A DNA stretch of 64,000 bases from Pycnopodia helianthoides. Its lineage: Eukaryota > Echinodermata > Asteroidea > Forcipulatida > Asteriidae. A program made the translations under genes and the position numbers. The stretch lies in contig CM063260.1 of assembly GCA_032158295.1 (NCBI GenBank), forward strand, positions 3,791,501 through 3,855,500, read 5' to 3'. The notes under the pieces were generated by a model. That model was not told where the DNA came from. It worked only from the letters and a program-made list of their open reading frames with translations, and did no database searches. This document shows positions 1 through 11,300 of this stretch, piece after piece (position 1 is the first letter of the stretch; each line of letters opens with the position of its first letter).

Positions 1-143
1 CAGCAATACTTTATAGGATGATAAATTGCAGACCCCGTATATCATTTTATTAATAAGATTTTAAGATAAAACCCATTGTCTGGTTGCTATTCTCCTTTTA
101 GGTTATGAGCACACATCCCCTAGTAAATAGACGAAGTTCACAG

Positions 144-927
144 CAGGCAGTCAACGGAACATCAGTCAATATCAAATACATCAGGTATCGATGAGAAAAA
201 GTTACGAGTCCTAGCTGAGATTACTGGAAAAGATTGGAAGCAACTCGCCACTTCTTTAGGTATCAGAGCTTCACAGGTTGACACATATCAAAGCGATTAC
301 CCAGATGACCTAAAAGAACAAGTCTTTAGGATGCTCCTTGCTTGGTCGAGAAGGCAAGCAATTCAAAAGGAAGCCAAAGACAGGTTGATGGAGGCGCTTC
401 TCCATATCGGCCGCGCTGACATGGTCCCAATAATATCAGGTAAGTAAATCACTCCTCCCTCCCCCACTCAGTACCCTTCCCAACACCCCCAAATGAGGTA
501 AAACAAGTAATCACTCGTACAAATGTTTTGTTACAGATGATACCGGACTACCATTCGACGTTGAAGCGTGCGGTAAAGCTTTGGTGAGTCATTACGAAGA
601 GACAGTCAAAGTGAACACACATCCTACACGTAAGGATCTGGCTGTTGATATGGATCAACTTATATGTAAGTTTAGAACTTTTGCAAGAAACAAACCTACC
701 TGATCAGCCAATCATATTGCAGTCAGGTTCCATGAAGGAAAAACATAAACCAGACCACACAATTCTCACTGATATTGAAGGCGAACCCGAGATCGATGAA
801 ATCCAAACAGAGTGTAAGAAAATTCCCCTTAAGTCATATGAAGACATGTTAAGCTTTAACAAGAAAAGAATCTTAATCACCGCTGAAAGTGGGTACGGGA
901 AATCAACGCTTCTAAAAACGAAAGCTT
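144..927 (+). CDS. Death domain and start of NACHT domain of a NOD-like receptor (broken, 5' partial)
   Basis: Two exons are visible. Exon 1 (about 144-439) encodes a Death-fold domain: GIDEKKLRVLAEITGKDWKQ, then LGIRASQVD and LLAWSRR, ending VPIISG at a GT donor (TCAG|GTAAGT, phase 1). Its left limit is uncertain because the same frame has stops at 106 and 124. Exon 2 starts after ..TTACAG at 537 and completes the split codon in phase. It reads to about 655, needs a +1 shift near 655-661, then continues LYVSLELLQE... to a Walker A motif, ITAESGYGKSTLL (about 880-915). The frame breaks at once after LLKTK. Death-NACHT-LRR proteins are cytosolic pattern receptors, and the P-loop would bind nucleotide. 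Walker B, the rest of NACHT and the winged helix are absent: LRR sequence starts within about 60 bp. It may be a pseudogene, or an assembly with a collapsed segment. Confidence 0.72.
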
Positions 928-3900
928 GATGACTAGGTAAGATTCCATGAGTGATTAGTGACCACAAAAACTCCTCTCTGTCAAGAATGAGTTGATACAT
1001 GGAGTGTCAATCATACAGATGAGATATTTTTCTCAAATCATGTGCTGAACGCATAATTGTGAAAGGAACTTCTCTAGAACAAACGATTCATGGACAAGGG
1101 GAACCAAAAATAGTTCTCATTCTCTTGATACAGTGAACTCTCATTCGATTGAACACTACAAGATGATATAAGAGTCATGTGTCTAACTTCATCTTCGAAG
1201 CTCTAAAGGTGTAAGAAATTAACTTGACAGAAACGATCTCATGGATTAAGGGGGACTAATAAAACCTGTTTCTCTTGAATGAGTTGCACTAAGAAATGTA
1301 AACTGCATGATGAATGATAAAGGTCAGTTTTCTCCATCGTGGCTGCTGCAGGTAGTGTAACGACACTTTTCTTTCTAACAAAAAAACATCCATGGCATTA
1401 AGGGGGACAAATAACTCCTGTTTCTTCCTGAGATGAAATTGAACTTCTAGCGGAATCGTATACTGCAGATGATGATATTGTCATTTCTCTCCAATCGTGG
1501 CTGCTGCAGGAAGTTAACGAAGACTGATCTCTACGAGAAAATGACTCCATGGGATTAAGAGGACCAAATAACTCTTGTTCTCCTTGAATAGTTGCTATAA
1601 TGGGATGTAAACTGCAGAGTTGATGATATGGGTCAGGTTTTCTCCATCGTGCTTCTGCAGGTAGTGTACGAAACTGTTCTACCGAGAAAACGATCTCATG
1701 GGATTAAGGGAAAATACATCCTGTATTCTTCCTTGAATTATGGAGTTGCTCTTGTGTGTATACTGCAAGTGATGATTCGGGTCCAGTTTTCTCCATCGTG
1801 GCTGCGCAGTAGTGTAACGAAACTTGTTCTAAATGAGAATGATCTCCATGGATTAAGGGGACCAGAATAATCTTGTTCTTCTGAATGAGTTGACATCTGG
1901 GACTGTAAATTGCATGTGATGATATAGGGTCATTTTCTTTACTCACCCGTGCTTGAAGTAGGGGTACGAAATCTCTTCTAACAAAAACGATGCTGCTGTT
2001 TAAGAGGGAACCACTGATACAAAACCCAATGCGTCTTCTGAATGGTAGTTGAACATAGCGAAATGGAGTAAAACTATCATGTGATGAAATTATTTTTCTC
2101 AATATGCCTGACCAATGAACGAATCTTTCTCATAAAAACATCTTCAGGTAATACCAATAACTTGTTTCATTCCTTGAAAAGACTATTGACTCTAATCCCA
2201 TAGAAACTCAGATGAACAATGGTTCATTTATCATCTAGCTGTAGAGGTAGTGCATGAACGTTCTACCAAAAGATTACGGGAACTTCAAATATTCAAAAAT
2301 GTATTTTGAATGCAATTAACATTAAGGATTGTCATAAGTGATGACTTGTCCCTAGATTTTCCAAGTGACTGCTGCAGTAAGTGTAACGAAATTATTCTAA
2401 GAAACGATCCATGGATTAAGGGGACAGATATCCTGTTTCTCCTTGAATGAGTTGACTAGGAATTGTAAACTGCAGAGTGATGATATAGGGTCAGTTTTCT
2501 CCATCGTGGCTGCTGCAGGTAGTGTAACGAAACTTCTTCTATCACAAAACGATCTCATGGCATTAAGGGGGAACACATAAATCCTGTTTCTTCCCTGAAG
2601 AAATTGAATCTTATACGCGTGTGGTATACAAGTGATGATATTGTATCAGTTTTTTCAATCGTGGCTGCTGCAGGAAGTGTAACGAAGCTTGTTCTACGAG
2701 AAAAACGATCTCCATGGGATTAAGGGGACCAAATAACTCCTGTTTCTTCCTTGAATGAGTTGCTTCTAGGGATTGTAAACTGCAGAGTGATGATATAGGG
2801 TCAGTTTTCTCCATCGTGGCTCTGCAGGTAGTGTAATCGAAACTTGTTCTACACAAAAACGATCTTCATGGATTAAGGGGGACCAATAACTCCTGTATTC
2901 TTCTGAAAGAATTGCATTTACGCAGTGTGATACAAGTGATGAATATGTTCAGTTTTCTCATCGTGGCTGCTGCAGGTAGTGTAACGAAACTTTTCTACAA
3001 GAAACGATCTCATGGGATTAAGGGGGATCCAGATAACCTGTTTGCTTCCTTGAAGAGTTGACACTTAGGTGATGTAAATGCAAGAGTGATGATAAGGGTC
3101 CAGTTTTTTCCATCGTGGCTGCTGCAGGTAGTGTATACGAAACTTGTTCTAAGGAAAACGATCTTCATGGGATTAAGGGAACCAGATAGAACACTGTTTC
3201 TTCCTTGAAGTGATTGAACTACGACGTTTGTATACATAGATGATGATATTTAGGGTCAGTTTTTCATCTGGCTGCTGCAGGAAGTTAACGAAACTTCTTC
3301 TAAAGAAACGATCTCCATGGGATTAAGGGGACCAAATAACTCCTGTTTCTTCCTTGAATGAGTTGCTTCTATGGATTGTAAACTGCAGAGTGATGATATG
3401 GGTCGTTTTTCCATCGTGCTGCTGCAGGTAGTGTAACGAACTTTTCTAACATAAACGATCTCCATGGGATTAAGGGGGACCAAATAACTCCTGTCTTCTT
3501 TGAAGAATTGACTCTACGGTGTATCAAGTGATGATATGGTTCTGTTTTCTCCATCGGGCTGCTGCAGGAGTGTAACGAAACTTTTCTACAGAAAACGATC
3601 TCATGGGATTAAGGGGGACCAATAATACCTGTTTCTCCTTGAATGAGTTGCCTATGGAATGTAAACTGCAGAGTGATGATATAGGGTCAGTTTTCTCCAT
3701 CGTGGCTGCTGCAGGTAGTGTATCGAAACTTCTTCTACACGAAAACGATCTCATGGGATTAAGGGGGACCAAATAACTCCTGTTTCTTCTTGAAGGATTG
3801 CATCTTGGAGTGTAAATAAGTGATGATATTGTGTCAGTTTTCTCCATCGTGGCTGCTGCAGGAAGTGAAACGAAACTTTTCTAAGAAAACGATCTCCATG

Positions 3901-5464
3901 GGATTAAGGGGACCAAATAACTCTGTTCCTTCCTTGAATGAGTTGACTAGGGATTGTAAACTGCAGAGTGATGATATAGGGTCAGTTTTCTCCATCGTGG
4001 CTGCTGCAGGTAGTGTACGAACTTTTCTAACAAAAACGATCTTCATGGGATTAAGGGGGACCAAATAAATCCTGTTTCTTCCTGAAGAGTTGACTTCTAT
4101 GGGAGTGTAAATGCAAGTGATGATATCGTGTCAGTTTTTCCATCGTGGCTGCTGCAGGAGTGTAACGAAACTTCTTTTAATGAAAAGATCTCCATGGGAT
4201 TAAGGGGGACCAAATAACTCTTGTTCTTCCTTGAATGAGTTGACTATTTGGGACTGTAAATTGCAAGTGATGATATAGGGTCAGTTTTTTCCATCGTGGC
4301 TCTGCAGGTAGTGTAACGAAACTTGTTCTAGTGGCAAACGATCTCCATGGTATTAAGGAGGGACCAGATGAACCCTGTGTCTTCCTTGAATGAGTTGCAA
4401 CTAGGAAACTGTAAACTGCAGAGTGATGATATAGGGTCAGTTTTCTCCATCATGGCTGCTGCAGGTAGTGTACGAAACTTCTTCTACACAAAAACGATCT
4501 TCATGGGATTAAGGGTGACCAAATAAACTCTGTTTCTCTCTTGAATAAGTGCTCTATCGGAATTGTAAACTGCAGAGTGATGATATGGGGTCAGTTTTTT
4601 CCATCATTGCTGCTGCAGGTAGTGTATCGAAACTTGTTCTACACAAAAACGATCTTCATGGGATTAAGGGGGATAAATAACCCCTGTATCTTCGTTGAAG
4701 GAATTGCATTCTACGCGTCGGCTTGTGTCAATACAAAGTGAATGAGATTTGTTAACCAGTGTTTTCTCTCATTGTGGCTGCTGCAGGAGTGTAACGAAAC
4801 TTGTTCTAAGGATAAACGATCTCCATGGTATTAAGGGGGACCAGATAAACCCTGTTTCTTCCTTGAATGAGTTGACTCTAGGATTGTAAACTGCAGAGTG
4901 ATGATTAGGGTCAGTTTTCTCCATCGTGGCTGCTGCAGGTAGGTAACGAACTTCTTCTACAAGAAAACGATCTCCATGGGATTAAGGGGACCAAATAACT
5001 CCTGTTTCTTCCTTGAATGAGTTGCAATTAGGAACTGTAAACTGCAGAGTGATGATATAGGGTCAGTTTTTTCCATCGTGGCTGCTGCAGGTAGTGTAAC
5101 GAAACTTGTTCTAATGGAAACGATCTCCATGGTATTAAGGGAACCAGATAAACCCTGTTTCTTCCTTGAATGAGTTGACTTCTATGGATGTAAACTGCAG
5201 AGTGATGATATCGGGTCACTTTTCTCCATCGTGGCTGCTGCAGGTAGTGTAACGAAACTTCTTCTAAGAAAACGATCTCCATGGATTAAGGGGGACCAGA
5301 TAACTCTGTTCTTCCCTTGAAGGTTGCATCTCTAGGATGTAAATGCAGAGTGATGATATGGTCAGTTTTTCCATCGTGGCTGCTGCAGGTAGTGTAACGA
5401 AACTTGTTCTAAGGAAAACGATCTCCATGGGATTAAAGGGGATCAGATAACCCCTGTTTCTTCC

Positions 5465-5737
5465 TTGAGTAAATTGAAAATAAAGAATTGTAAACTGCAG
5501 AGTGATGATGTAGGGTCCGTTTTTTCCATCGTGGCTGCTGCAGGTTATGTCAGGAAACTTAGTCTATTGAAAAACGATCTCCAAGGGATTAAGGGGGACC
5601 AGATATCTCCTGTTTCTTCCTTGAAGTTATTGTTTCTATCAGAGTGTTGTCTTCATGCTGATGACCTTAAATCACTTTCATTGTCCTTGAAAATGGAAAT
5701 CTGTAGTTTCGGTCTGATTAAGAAAGCATCTCCGTAA
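5465..5737 (+). CDS. Clean LRR segment ending in an internal copy of the C-terminal cap
   Basis: A 90-codon frame reads LRR modules and then SLKLLFLSECCLHADDLKSL and CSFGLIKKASP, followed by a stop. The last ~130 bp closely resemble the cap that ends the array at 6440-6586 (LSECGLQAYDLKSL, CGFGLIKKASPKF). Just after the stop the sequence returns to normal LRR units (GSVTKLTLCEND). The array therefore holds two C-terminal caps, which suggests unequal exchange or duplication of its 3' end. Whether this exon is used separately is unknown. Confidence 0.6.
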   Translation: MSKLKIKNCKLQSDDVGSVFSIVAAAGYVRKLSLLKNDLQGIKGDQISPVSSLKLLFLSECCLHADDLKSLSLSLKMEICSFGLIKKASP

Positions 5738-6172
5738 TGTTCAGTTCAAGGTAGTGTAACGAAACTTACTCTATGCGAAAACGATCTCAATGGGATTAAG
5801 AGGGACCAGATAACCCCTGTGTCTTCCTTGAATGAGTTGATTTTATCGGGGTGTAAACTGCAGAGTGATGATACAGGGTCAGTTTTTCTCCATCGTGGCT
5901 GCTGCAGGTAGTGCAACGAAACTTGTTCTACACGAAAACGACCATCATGAGATTAAGGGGGACCAAATAACCTGTGTTTCTTCCTTGAATGAGTTGCAAC
6001 TAGAGAATTGTAAACTGCAGAGTGATGATATAGGGTCAGTTTTCTCCATTGTGGCTGCTGCAGGTAGCGTATTACGAAACTTGCTCTAAATGAGAACATC
6101 CCCATGGGATTAAGAGGGACCAGATAACTCATGTTTCTTCCTTGAATGAGTTGCAACTAGAGAATTGTAAAA

Positions 6173-6586
6173 ATGCAGAGTGATGATATAGGGTCAGTAT
6201 TCTCCATCGTGGTTGCTGCAGGTAGTGTAACGAAACTTACTCTATGCGAAAACGATGTCCATGGTATTAAGGGGGACCAGATAACTCATGTTCCTTCCTT
6301 GAATGAGTTGGTTCTAGAGAATTGTAAACTGCAAAGTTATAATTTTGGGTCACTTGTCTCCATACTGGCTGCTGCAGGTAGTGTGACGATACTTGTTTTA
6401 TTTGAAAACGATTTCCATGGTATCAAGGGGGACCAGATTACTCCTGTTTCTTCCTTGAAAGAATTACATCTATCAGAGTGTGGTCTTCAGGCTTATGACC
6501 TTAAATCACTTTCAATGTCCCTGGAAATGAAAATCTGTGGTTTCGGTCTGATTAAGAAAGCATCTCCGAAGTTTACAGTTCAATGA
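6173..6586 (+). CDS. C-terminal LRR modules and cap of the NLR-like gene
   Basis: This is the longest clean frame of the array. It reads QSDDIGSVFSIVVAAGSVTK, ENDVHGIKGDQITH, VPSLNELVLENCKLQS and LVSILAAAGSVTILVL, then the cap LHLSECGLQAYDLKSL and CGFGLIKKASPKFTVQ with a stop at 6584-6586. It holds about 2.5 modules of 52 residues with regularly spaced Leu, and Asn or Cys at LRR consensus positions. It continues the array above and is the probable end of the receptor or of its LRR exon. The lack of indels here contrasts with 975-5460. Confidence 0.7.
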   Translation: MQSDDIGSVFSIVVAAGSVTKLTLCENDVHGIKGDQITHVPSLNELVLENCKLQSYNFGSLVSILAAAGSVTILVLFENDFHGIKGDQITPVSSLKELHLSECGLQAYDLKSLSMSLEMKICGFGLIKKASPKFTVQ

Positions 6587-6682
6587 GCAGACGTATTTAA
6601 TTTCTTTCCTAGTTGCATTGCATATTTGGTCTTTCTTGGTAGCAATGTTTTGTTTTGTTATGCATGAAATGCGTCTTTTCAG

Positions 6683-7104
6683 CATCTGCAAGATCTTTTA
6701 ATGGAGTTGTCCAACCGTCTCCGTTGGCTAAACACAGGTCCTTAATTTCCTTTTTACGATTAACCATAATACATTTTATGCAGCATTTTACGTTAAAGAG
6801 CTCAATGAAAGTGGGAGCAGTTCGTAAGGTTAAAGTGGAGGGCATACCATTGGTAACTACTCCAACATTAGTGATCATAACAGCTTACTTGGTAGAAGCA
6901 CTGCAGCTGTTCATAATCTTTACCATTTTCTTTCTAAGGAATTTCGTTTTAGCCAAAGGGATTCAAAAAATGTCAGATAGTGTGTTCCAGATTTTCGGCG
7001 GCAACTCACAAACGCTACCACATTTTGAAATGAAATGTTCACAGGTTGGTTTTATTGTATATATCTACATTTATATTGGATTAGAGCAATCGAACGGTTC
7101 CTAA
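6683..7104 (+). other. Possible small downstream exons of the NLR-like gene
   Basis: After the LRR stop there is an acceptor-like gcgtcttttcag followed by 6683-6737, ending ACACAG|GT. A second acceptor-like ttttatgcag lies at about 6778-6787. The track across 6655-7104 is open in one frame and has a hydrophobic stretch (TLVIITAYLVEALQLFIIFT). I recognise no domain. It could be 3' exons, an alternative membrane-anchored tail, or chance. Confidence 0.2.
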
Positions 7105-7220
7105 GACCAAAAAAATACTTTGTCTTTAATGATTAAAACGGTTCATGGTTTAGTTGTTGTTCAGACACTTTTCTGTAAGTGTATAGTTTTTCTTTCTGCT
7201 GATACAAACGATTGACACAG

Positions 7221-7475
7221 AGAAAAGGCCGCAGAATGAGTTTGAACCTACCAGGGTGTAATAATAGAGAGATCATTGGTCGGCAGGAACTCTCTGCACA
7301 GGTTGAGCAACGCCACATTTTATGCGTTGATAAACCGGAACTCATTTCGCACCCTGCGTTGAAGAATGCTGTGTCAAATTATCTGACCTCATTTCATCAT
7401 TCTAGCCATAGCCAGAAAGCCGAAGCCATCAATTCAGACACGGCCTTAGGAAGTTACCCACTTGGTAAAATGTAA
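7221..7475 (+). CDS. Possible terminal exon, unknown function
   Basis: An acceptor-like gattgacacag at 7210-7220 precedes an 84-codon open frame containing GRRMSLNLPGCNNREIIG, EQRHILCVDKPELISH and NYLTSFHHSSHSQKAE, with a stop at about 7473. A variant poly(A) signal ATTAAA follows within 10 bp. Composition is hydrophilic and coding-like, but no domain is recognised. It is on the same strand as the NLR pieces and could be their last exon; it could also start at the internal ATG at 7236. Confidence 0.3.
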   Translation, partial: RKGRRMSLNLPGCNNREIIGRQELSAQVEQRHILCVDKPELISHPALKNAVSNYLTSFHHSSHSQKAEAINSDTALGSYPLGKM

Positions 7476-7639
7476 TTAAAGGAGCGGATATTTGTGCAAG
7501 ACTCTTTGTTGTAATTGCTGTTTCACGTGTTTTGGATGACTACTTTCAGTCAATTTTTATTCTGGTGTGGTTTCAGTTTTAAGTCACTTTTAATGAATTC
7601 TGGTTTTCTTTTATTGTAAATATAACTTTATAAAGCTTG

Positions 7640-7725
7640 TTAAACTGGATTTGTTTACTTTCATGTATAGCGCTTTGGGGTGATGTTTTCACCTTTAATC
7701 GGAAATTATATGATTGGTAAATGTT
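7640..7725 (+). repeat. Possible LINE/SINE 3'-tail relic
   Basis: The sequence tatagcgctttggggtgatg and the following ttcacctttaatcgg resemble the AGCGCTTTGAG...GGCGC-type 3' ends of L2-like LINEs and their SINEs. A better copy is at 20920-21010. No coding part is seen. Confidence 0.3.
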
Positions 7726-8059
7726 GTATTGTTCGAAAAAAATGTGCATTAGTGGGGTAGGATTTAGTATGAGATATTATTCAAACGACCTTTTTTGCAT
7801 TTTGCGTCCGTGACAGATGAGAAAAATGGGTTCAGATGGTGACGATTTTAAGCTGTCAGACATACCTTGTTGTACTAAAAATCACATGTTCAAAATGATA
7901 ACAGCATTTCTTTCTTGAACGATTTCACTGGATGCTTGAGAATAATGCTTTCAGTCAAGTAAGTTATTTTGTAGTAGCTTGGAAGTATACATTTTGTTTT
8001 ATGTCTGCAAATTATGTACTTTAAAAGGTTCTTTATAAACACATTCGGTGCACTTTGAA

Positions 8060-8260
8060 CACTTCCGGGTCAGGATTGACCCGGACGCAGGTCCCGTTGG
8101 GCCTGACTAATTTCTGGGTCAGTATGACCCAAAATCTGTGACCCGGAACTGGGTCAAACTTATGACGCAGAATCTGAGATAAAACTTTTCGGGTCACAAG
8201 CCTGACCCGGAAATGGGTCAGGCCCTACTGGATCCGGAATCCAGGTCAGTTCTGAAACTG
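8060..8260. repeat. GACCCGG-rich inverted-repeat element
   Basis: About ten copies of gacccgga, gggtca and tgaccc variants occur on both strands in 200 bp, including facing copies at the two ends (gggtcaggattgacccgg ... cctgacccggaaatgggtca). This looks like a degenerate palindromic MITE. No TSD could be defined. Confidence 0.4.
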
Positions 8261-8329
8261 AACATTTTAGACGATGTTGTTATTTTGCTGATAGGCCTCA
8301 GTACAAAAAAGTAAAACTTAATGTTTAAT

Positions 8330-9240
8330 TTGTCTTTAAGTATTTTTCTGTTTCGGAGACTTTAATTAAGAAAGTACATCATTGGTTTTAGAGAGTTGTT
8401 TAAACCAACTAACCAGCCTGTGTGGTAAATGGGCGTACTATAGACTGCTTAATATTATAATATAGTTTCAATATTATCAATATCGGTGGTACTATTAGAA
8501 TTAGTAATAGTTATTGGATACTCTGGATTATATATTCTACAGATTCCACGGATGCTATATTTGTTAGTTAAGAAAACAAACAAATACTGTTCTCACTTTG
8601 TGAAAGCAGGTGTTTAATTCTTTCAAAATGAAAAAAAGCCATTTGTAAATTATACATCTGAATTTGTTATTATTATCATTATTTTGCTGCTAAGCTATAA
8701 AACAAGTTAAGCACAACTCCATGTTCAATTTGCCTCTATAAGTCTTTTCCTGTTTTGAAGACTTTTACTAAAGCTATTCTCTTAAAGAGAAAGTACATCA
8801 ATGTTTTTAAAAAGTTTTATATATATTTTCATCATTTAGTCATGTATGCAACTTTTCCTCGGATCAGCTGAATTTTTCTTTTTTATATTCTCATTTGTGC
8901 CTTTCAAACTTGAAAAAACACTGTACAAAACAATTGGAATTTTGTAATTTCCTCTTTTTTGATGAAGTTACAGTTGCATGCCTGTTTAGTGCATGACTAA
9001 ACCAACTAAACAACCTGTGTGTTAAATGGGCGTACTCAAGTATAGATTGCTAATACTAACTTTGTATTTATATTAACAATCTCAGTGGTATTACTAGAAG
9101 TAATAATAGTTATTGGATTCTCTGGATTGTATATTCTACAGATTCCATGGATGCTATATTTGTTAGTTAAGAAGACAAACAGATATTGTTCTCACTTTGT
9201 GAAAGCAGGTGTTAAATGCTTTCAAAAGGAAAAGGACCAA
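8330..9240. repeat. Degenerate tandem duplication, period ~597 bp
   Basis: The block 8398-8640 matches 8996-9240 at roughly 80-85 percent by eye. Shared segments include aaatgggcgtact, taatagttattggat, tctacagattcca and gttctcactttgtgaaagca. The preceding gacttt...agaaagtacatca stretch is also duplicated (8355-8385 and 8757-8800). No reading frame is kept between copies, so it is a repeat and not a gene. Confidence 0.6.
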
Positions 9241-10360
9241 TTTGTAAATTATTCCTCTGATATTGTTATGACTAACTTATTGGTTTGAATGCAATCTTTA
9301 TAACTTTTATAAGTGTTATTTTGTTAAGTTTGTAAATTGTGCTAATATTGATGTTTCATCCATAAAGCAGATACAGTCCTACAAGTACTTACAAACAGCA
9401 CAACCTCATAATATTGTTGAAAGTTCTATATGGACAAAATTATTAAGAAACACTATGTGTACAATGCTGTTAAATTATCACTTATTTTTTGAATAGGTAT
9501 TTTGTGTGTATTGGTTTGTGTATAGATGGGGTTTGGCGGGGTGGAATGTGGTTAGTTAGGTGGCTGTGTGCTTTTTTTTGATATACATATGTACTTAGTT
9601 GTGTCAAATTTTGTTTCAACGAAATATAATTGTTTGAAATACATACTGATCGATTTGGCATTGAAGCAGTGTGGTAACACTATTTTACTTCAGTCGCCAA
9701 AGTTATGAACTTCACTGGAGAATTTTGTTGAAAGTATCTTTTAGTGATCAATGAGAGATATCATTTTTTTAAGAGAAGATACAGGAAAAGAAACAACAGC
9801 TTTTATAGAGTCCTGATATTATCTAATACAAAAAATAAGCCCGGTTTATTTAGAAAATATGTTGGTTTCCATTTTTGTTGTTGTATTTGTACTTGGAACA
9901 TAACCATTTTTCGAAATTCCAAAATGTTAACATCTGCGCGAGGCATAAATTAATACCTCTTTTTAAAGCTAAATTATCTCATTGGAAAGGAGGTGGCAAA
10001 ACTGTAATTATTAACATTGTAAATTTTGAAATTTATTTTTCATCTTGCGCGTCCTTTTCATGAAATCAAAAGATATTAACTTGACCTTTGACATATATTA
10101 CTTTATCATCGGGAAAAATTCTTGCAAATGATATCATCCACTGCCAATTGTGCAGCTGTCAATGGAGGGCGCCACCATAATGTTGATAAATATGAATTAT
10201 CTTCTTATACAAGATCCATAAGGATTTAAATCTTATACAAGGGTAACGCATGACACAGATTTATAAAACAAAAGGTGAATAATAATTTGTTAGCTTCATT
10301 AAAGCGTGTAAAACGTACCCTACCCGGATTTTAACAATAATAGTCACATTATTGAGGAGC
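9241..10360. other. Gene-free AT-rich stretch
   Basis: Only short frames without family signatures or splice context are present. No tRNA, rRNA or clear transposon end was seen. Confidence 0.5.
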
Positions 10361-10370
10361 TCTTGTCCGC

Positions 10371-10483
10371 GCTGATGGCTGTGGCTGTGTCTGTTGCTAA
10401 GGGCGGCTTATTTTCGTACGCGTACTAATGTGGTGATCCATCCGCAGCCACAGCCGTAGCCACTAATTCGGAAACGGCCAACT
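10371..10483. repeat. MITE fragment of the GGCTGTGGCTGTG / CCACAGCCGTAGCC family
   Basis: The left part gatggctgtggctgtgtctg faces ccgcagccacagccgtagcc and ctaattcggaaacggcc, forming an imperfect inverted repeat. A related, better preserved element is at 46764-46907. Confidence 0.45.
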
Positions 10484-10498
10484 AATTCGGAGCACGGA

Positions 10499-10643
10499 AT
10501 AATGCTGCTAAGCAAAAACAGGTTACCAGCCAAAAACCACGAGATGTCTGTTCTTGACTGGTAACCCGTTAATTGCTTTTTTCAAATTGGTTTGTTAATT
10601 TAGGTTGATGTCTGTGAGCAGCTTCATGAAATTTAGCTTAGTC
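10499..10643. repeat. MITE of the GCTGCTAAGCA ... AGCAGCTTCATGAAATT family
   Basis: The interior aacaggttaccagccaaaaa faces tgactggtaacccgttaatt, forming a palindrome. The end gagcagcttcatgaaattta resembles the ends of the elements at 61502-61873 (gctttatgaaatgtggccc). Confidence 0.45.
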
Positions 10644-10644
10644 T

Positions 10645-11300
10645 AGATATCTTGTGTTTTTCAAGTTTGATATTATGCAGCATCAGTAATGAATGTGTAT
10701 TATGTAAAAATACAATTGTGTAAAAAGAATATGAACACTATTAATGATTAATCATTGTTGTAGCCTATGTTATCTTTGTTAAATCAATGACAATGATGAA
10801 ATAAATGAATCATGAAACAAAATGCAAATTGTATTCTATAAATATGACAACATTTTCTAGAGAAAGTGTATTGTATCTAGAAAAATAAACAAAGGATGCG
10901 TACAAAATGCTAAGCACTTTCGCTAAGCCACAATTCATCCCTAGCAATCATAATATGGATGAACAAGGAAAACTCCAGGGGGTTAGAAACTAAAACAGTT
11001 TAATTTTAGGGTCGAAGCCTGAGGTCATTAACAGGTTTGCATTCATATAATCGGGTAAGCAGTTTGCAACAGCTAACTCCCTTTTTTCGATTTTAATAAG
11101 AGGGTTCATCCGAAATAAGGCTTTATCATTTATGTTTTAATTCTCTTCTGAAATACACACAAACATTTTTAGACATGCATCAACAAGTAACACTGCGGAG
11201 CCTCACTATCGATGTTTGACGTCTTTCGGTAGGGCCTGTTATTATTCCGACCCCTTAGCCTTTGAGAAAAGACTCTACTGAAAAATGGGTTCACCTTACA
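10645..11300. other. Gene-free stretch before the segmental duplication
   Basis: AT-rich, no convincing frame or structured repeat. Similarity to the second segment begins only at about 11305. Confidence 0.5.

Larger units (their letters stand above)
975..6586 (+). repeat. Tandem LRR-encoding array, about 35 modules of ~156 bp
   Basis: The unit is about 52 codons and holds two leucine-rich repeats. Recurring peptide pieces are CKLQSDDIGSVFSIVAAAGS, VTKLVL.END, HGIKGDQIT and PVSSLNELQLEN. At DNA level the anchors ctgcagagtgatgatatagg, tggctgctgcag and gggattaagggggacca recur about every 155 bp from roughly 1000 to 6500. From 975 to about 5460 nearly every unit has one or more single-base losses or gains, so no long frame survives. 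From about 5465 the units read cleanly. This would be the ligand-sensing region of the NLR starting at 144. The indels often shorten runs of identical bases, as expected of unpolished long-read consensus, but true decay cannot be excluded. Unit count is by eye. Confidence 0.85.

Noticed and set aside
645..929. A separate small gene starting at 645
   Set aside because: It is the frame-shifted continuation of the Death/NACHT exon; the start is not an ATG and the peptide runs into the P-loop of the same receptor.
2611..3847. Minus-strand ORFs across the LRR array (SSHDGEN / LNPMEIVF-type repeats)
   Set aside because: They are antisense shadows of the tandem LRR units, repeating every ~155 bp.
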